Source of the DNA: JAVEWJ01 sp034004605
Lineage (GTDB): Bacteria; Patescibacteriota; Gracilibacteria; UBA1369; LOWO2-01-FULL-3
Length of the DNA: 64,000 nucleotides
Assembly (NCBI GenBank): GCA_034004605.1
Contig: JAVEWJ010000001.1
Span: 310,001 to 374,000 of the forward strand
Direction of reading: 5' to 3'
This document shows positions 60,784 through 64,000 of the stretch, in pieces. Each line of letters begins with the position of its first letter. Within the stretch, counting starts at the first letter, position 1. A model generated the notes under the pieces. That model did no database searches. It had not been told where the DNA came from and worked only from the letters and a program-made list of their open reading frames with translations. The position numbers were made by a program, and so were the translations under genes.

Positions 60784-63354
60784 TTAAGTTGTTTTTATTA
60801 TATCCTTTTTTTTAAAAAATTTTCCATATAAGTTCTTAAAAATTTTGTCGATAAACGGTACTATTAATGCGCTTAAAGATCCCAAAATTATTATAATCCA
60901 TTCAGATAGGCCTAGTGCTTTTGTTTTGAATATGTTTTGAAAAATAGGGGTGTAGATAATTGTGAGGTTTAAAATTAGAGAAACAAATACCGCAAGTAGG
61001 ATCTTTTTGTCAGATGTGAAGGTTTTTATAGTGATCTTTTTTTCTTCTTTGCAGATAAAGACAAATACGAGTTCAAAAAGTATTATTTGTGTAAATACCA
61101 TTGTTCTTGCAAAAGAGGGAAGAGTTAGGTCTGCCGTGTTTATGTTGTTTATAAAGTCGAGGTGTTTTCCATAAAAATAGATAAGGAGGTTTATGATCGT
61201 TTGTAGAATTGCCGCAGTGAGAATAAATGAAATGAATTTTCCGAGAATGTTTTCCTTTTTTGGATGAGGTGGTTCTTTCATAATGTTCTCATCTTTTCTT
61301 GACGTGGTGCCAAGCGCTAAGGCTGGAAGGCCGTCTGTGGCTAGGTTTATCCATAATATTTGCAGTGGAAGAAGTGGGAGTGGAAGGTTTAATATTGTGA
61401 GAACAGCAACAGTGCTTAAAGAATCGAAATTCGCGGATAATAAGAATTTGATAAACGATAATATGTTTTTATAAATTCTTCGGCCTTCTTCTATTGTTTT
61501 TACAATTGTGGAGAAATTATCATCTCTCAATATAATGTCTGCGACTTCTTTAGTTGCTTCGGAGCCTTTTATTCCCATTGCGATGCCTACATCGGCGTGT
61601 TTTAGGGCCGGTGCGTCATTTACGCCATCGCCTGTAACCGCAACTATTTCTCCATCTTTTTTGAGAAGATTTACTATCCTAAATTTGTGTTCCGGTTTTG
61701 TTCTTGCGAAAATCTGTGTCTTTTTAATCAATTCAAGGAGACGAATATCGGAAAGGCCGTCTAGTTCGTCTCCGGTTACTATATTGAGGTTTTTAAGGCC
61801 GAGTTGTTCTCCGATTGATTTTGCTGTGAGTGCGTGATCTCCGGTAATTATTTTGATTTTTATGCCGGCATTAAGTGCAATTTGTAGTGATTTTTTTGCG
61901 CTTTTTCTGGGAGGGTCTTTTAGAGCGGTTAATCCCGTAAAGATCAAGTTGTCTTCGCTGTATTCTTTGTCGAAGGGTTTATATGCGAGAGCCAGCGTTC
62001 TGAGAGCTTGTCTTGAATATTTTTCCACATGCTCTTTAAGTCGATTAATTTCTGGTTTTGTGATTTTTTTGATTTCTCCGTTTACCAAAATATATTTGCA
62101 TCTTTTTATTATTTCTTCAAAGGCACCTTTTGCAAAAACTTCTTTGCCTTTTTTCATTTGATGTAGGGTTGACATCATTTTTCTTTCCGATGTGAAGGCT
62201 ATTTCATCGAGTTTTTCGATTTCGTTTTTTTCTCCGAATTTGATTGCCATTACTTTAAGAGCGATTTCCGTTGGGTCTCCGATTAAATTTTTTCCAAGGA
62301 ATGCGTTGTTGCAATTCGTGGCTATTTCTATGAGTTTTTGTGGAAGTGACGCAGGCTTTTTTTGTAAAGGTCTTGTTTCGTATCCGACTCCTTTTACTGA
62401 AAATTCCTCGAAATTTGTGTAAATTTTTTCTAATGTCATTTCGTTTAAAGTAAGCGTACCCGTTTTGTCCGAACAAATAACGGTGGTTGCTCCAAGGCCT
62501 TCTATCGCTTTCATTTTTCGCACGATTGCATTTTTTCGAGCTAAACTTTGTACGCTTAAAGCGAGTGTAAGAGTGACGATTATGGGAAGTCCTTCCGGGA
62601 TTGCCGATACGCCGAGGGAAATTGCTATAAAAAACATATTTGAAAAATCTATGCCTCTGAATAGTCCCAGAATAAGAAGGACGGCGATTATTGAAATTAT
62701 CAAAAGCCCCAGTTTTTTACCTAGGCTTTCAAGTTGTATTGAAAGGGGAGTTGTGTTGTCTGTTTCTTTGCCGAGAAATTTAATTATTTTTCCGAATTCC
62801 GTTTTTTCTCCAATTGATTTCACCATTGCAATTCCTCTTCCGCTTGTAATTAGGGTTCCTTTAAAAATTTCTTCTCCGATTTTTTTTTGCACCGTTTCAC
62901 TTTCTCCTGTCAAAATGGATTCGTCCACGCTTAGTGAAAAGCTTTCGAGCATTTCCATGTCCGCTTGTATTTTTTCGCCTTCTTGAAGGATTACGATGTC
63001 TCCGGGAACAAGGTCTTTAGAGTTTATTTGAATTTGCGTACCATCCCTGATTACAGTGGCTGTGGATATTACGAGTTTTTTTAACGACTCGATGGCTTTT
63101 TCCGCTTTATATTCTTGTATAAAGCCTATAATTGCGTTTATTGCCACAATTGATAATATTGCGTATGCATCCAGGCGTTCTCCCATTAAAAACGATGTGA
63201 GGCCGGCTAGAAAGAGTATTATGATAAGCCAAGAAGAAACTTGGTTTAAAAATATCTTAAATGCGCGGTATTCTTTTTTTTTCGGAATTTCGTTGAGTCC
63301 GTATTTTTCTTTTAGACGAGAGACTTCTTTTTTTGATAAACCTTTTTGTTTCAT
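60784..63354 (-). CDS. P2A-type Ca2+-transporting P-ATPase
   Basis: 856 residues, complete. Actuator ILTGESETVQKK, phosphorylation VICSDKTGTLTLN, nucleotide-domain KGAFEEI, hinge AVTGDGVNDAPALKHADVGI. M4 has AIPEGLP (site II Glu) and M6 has LWINLATDGLPALALG (Asn, Asp of site II). In M5 the SERCA site I Glu position reads Ser (SANFDSLS), so a single Ca2+ per cycle is likely, as in PMR1/PMCA-like pumps. It would export Ca2+ from the cytoplasm. It heads the group with trmD and the degenerate pump. Confidence 0.93.
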   Translation of the reverse strand: MKQKGLSKKEVSRLKEKYGLNEIPKKKEYRAFKIFLNQVSSWLIIILFLAGLTSFLMGERLDAYAILSIVAINAIIGFIQEYKAEKAIESLKKLVISTATVIRDGTQIQINSKDLVPGDIVILQEGEKIQADMEMLESFSLSVDESILTGESETVQKKIGEEIFKGTLITSGRGIAMVKSIGEKTEFGKIIKFLGKETDNTTPLSIQLESLGKKLGLLIISIIAVLLILGLFRGIDFSNMFFIAISLGVSAIPEGLPIIVTLTLALSVQSLARKNAIVRKMKAIEGLGATTVICSDKTGTLTLNEMTLEKIYTNFEEFSVKGVGYETRPLQKKPASLPQKLIEIATNCNNAFLGKNLIGDPTEIALKVMAIKFGEKNEIEKLDEIAFTSERKMMSTLHQMKKGKEVFAKGAFEEIIKRCKYILVNGEIKKITKPEINRLKEHVEKYSRQALRTLALAYKPFDKEYSEDNLIFTGLTALKDPPRKSAKKSLQIALNAGIKIKIITGDHALTAKSIGEQLGLKNLNIVTGDELDGLSDIRLLELIKKTQIFARTKPEHKFRIVNLLKKDGEIVAVTGDGVNDAPALKHADVGIAMGIKGSEATKEVADIILRDDNFSTIVKTIEEGRRIYKNILSFIKFLLSANFDSLSTVAVLTILNLPLPLLPLQILWINLATDGLPALALGTTSRKDENIMKEPPHPKKENILGKFISFILTAAILQTIINLLIYFYGKHLDFINNINTADLTLPSFARTMVFTQIILFELVFVFICKEEKKITIKTFTSDKKILLAVFVSLILNLTIIYTPIFQNIFKTKALGLSEWIIIILGSLSALIVPFIDKIFKNLYGKFFKKKDIIKTT

Positions 63355-63412
63355 TTTTTGTTTAACGAAAAAACTTTCTCATAGTTTATCAGAGTATCTT
63401 TTAAATTACATC

Positions 63413-63442
63413 AAAAAAAAGTCGCCTACTGGCGACTTTTTT
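63413..63442. terminator. bidirectional-looking intrinsic terminator after rpsI
   Basis: AAAAAAAAGTCGCC, loop TACT, GGCGACTTTTTT: a perfect 6-bp GC-rich core (63421-63426 with 63431-63436) extended by A/T runs on both sides. It lies 10 bases after the rpsI stop on the minus strand and would end the rplM-rpsI transcript. Confidence 0.9.
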
Positions 63443-63451
63443 GATTTGTTT

Positions 63452-63877
63452 TTATCGTTTTGAGAATTGTGGTGCTCTTCTTGCTCTTTTGAGTCCCGGT
63501 TTTTTTCTTTCTTTGGCTCTTGGATCTCTTGTGAGAAGTCCCGCTTTTTTGAGCGTGATTTTCGTGAGAGGATCGGCTTCGAGTAGAGCTCTTGATATTC
63601 CGTGTCTAATGGCTTCCGCTTGACCATTTATTCCGCCACCATTTACAAGTACAGTGATGTCGAATTTTTTTAGATTGTCTGTGATCTTTAAAGGTTCTTT
63701 AATAAGCTCGTTTGCTGTTCTAAGATCGCAAAATTCTTTAATTGTTTTTCCGTTGATCATTATTTGACCTTGTCCTTTGTAAAGTCTAACTTTGGCGATC
63801 GAACTTTTTCTTCGTCCAATCCCGTAGAAATATTTTCCCTCAGGAGTTTCTATTTGTATAACGCTCTCTTTTTTCAT
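63452..63877 (-). CDS. rpsI: 30S ribosomal protein S9
   Basis: 141 residues. The N-terminal extension is short. YGIGRRKSSIAKVRLYKGQG, GGGINGQAEAIRHGISRAL and the basic C-terminus PGLKRARRAPQFSKR, which reaches the P-site tRNA, are all present. It follows rplM after 9 bases, the classic L13-S9 order. Confidence 0.98.
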   Translation of the reverse strand: MKKESVIQIETPEGKYFYGIGRRKSSIAKVRLYKGQGQIMINGKTIKEFCDLRTANELIKEPLKITDNLKKFDITVLVNGGGINGQAEAIRHGISRALLEADPLTKITLKKAGLLTRDPRAKERKKPGLKRARRAPQFSKR

Positions 63878-63886
63878 TGTAGTGGG

Positions 63887-64000
63887 TTATTTAATTTCTA
63901 AAGTTTCGGGCTTTTGAGCCTCGTGTCCATGTTCCGCATTTCGGTAGAGCTTAAGTTTTTTAATAATATGCGGTCGAAGTTTGTTTTTTGGAAGCATACC
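63887..64000 (-). CDS. rplM: 50S ribosomal protein L13, 3' end only
   Basis: The last 37 codons of L13 are visible at the window edge: GMLPKNKLRPHIIKKLKLYR then a NAEHGHEAQKPE-type end and TAA at 63889-63887. The GMLPKN and HEAQKPE motifs are diagnostic. The rest of the gene lies beyond base 64000. Confidence 0.95.
   Translation of the reverse strand, partial: GMLPKNKLRPHIIKKLKLYRNAEHGHEAQKPETLEIK

Noticed and set aside
62465..62986. 173-residue plus-strand open frame inside the Ca2+ pump gene
   Set aside because: Antisense to strongly conserved pump motifs, with no family similarity.
1..64000. Possible reassignment of UGA to Gly, as in Gracilibacteria/Absconditabacteria
   Set aside because: UGA closes several genes at the position expected from family alignments and overlaps next starts (37995, 44384), and no gene contains in-frame UGA.
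1..64000. tRNA, rRNA, riboswitch or insertion sequence
   Set aside because: No cloverleaf, rRNA-like stretch, transposase motif or terminal inverted repeat was recognised by eye; a tRNAscan/Infernal run would be decisive.

Overview
The window is 64 kb of compact, AT-rich bacterial DNA that reads in the standard code: UGA closes several genes (for example at 36151, 37995, 41098 and 44384) and is not read through. Genes abut or overlap by 1-20 bases, start codons sit behind A-rich leaders with almost no Shine-Dalgarno sequence, and giant secreted proteins with YWVG/CWSASSGG modules occur beside an A/V-type ATPase, a LemA/DUF2207 pair and a large glycan locus. This points to a Candidate Phyla Radiation (Patescibacteria) genome. 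A Peregrinibacteria-like or non-recoded Gracilibacteria-like lineage is plausible, but the sequence alone cannot settle it.

Layout. (1) 1-3106, minus strand: superoxide dismutase, LemA and a DUF2207 membrane protein cut by the window edge. (2) 3233-21647: a surface-protein island. It holds four copies of a small secreted beta-domain (three separate genes and the C-terminus of a 2323-residue protein), four proteins with a DUF916/WxL-interacting-like ectodomain, a dockerin protein with seven Cys/Asp-rich repeats, and a membrane-anchored cohesin/Ig/thrombospondin-type-3 protein. Most transcription units begin with the same extended -10 promoter (TGnTAnAAT). (3) 21734-45442: a surface-glycan locus. 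A HAD/UbiA/SMR/epimerase unit probably makes and flips a lipid-linked sugar. A minus-strand block makes nucleotide sugars and transfers them (WecB- and WecC-like enzymes, GT2s, two GT-C enzymes). A plus-strand block encodes a Wzm/Wzt ABC exporter, a GT-C enzyme, GT4s and a WbdD-like methyltransferase. (4) 45439-54079: a complete nine-gene A/V-type ATPase operon in the order H-I-K-E-C-F-A-B-D, whose K subunit carries the Na+-binding signature. (5) 54177-64000: a DEDDh exonuclease fused to a degenerate DinG-like helicase, two small lipoproteins, rsmA, a DUF167 gene, a P-type-ATPase-like protein lacking its catalytic residues, trmD, an intact Ca2+-type P-ATPase, rpsI and the end of rplM.

How it fits together. 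Regions 2 and 3 describe the cell surface: a polysaccharide exported by an ABC transporter, plus a protein layer apparently held together by WxL-like/DUF916-like contacts and a cohesin-dockerin pair. Regions 4 and 5 cover membrane ion energetics (Na+ ATPase, Ca2+ pump) and ribosome biogenesis. The most unusual items are the WxL-like/cohesin-dockerin surface system, an apparent split of one DUF2341-LamG gene by a giant repeat gene, the actuator-less catalytically dead P-type ATPase, and the exonuclease with a dead helicase half. No rRNA, tRNA, CRISPR array or insertion sequence was recognised, and no gap above 300 bases lacks a gene. All homology calls come from reading motifs by eye, without database searches.
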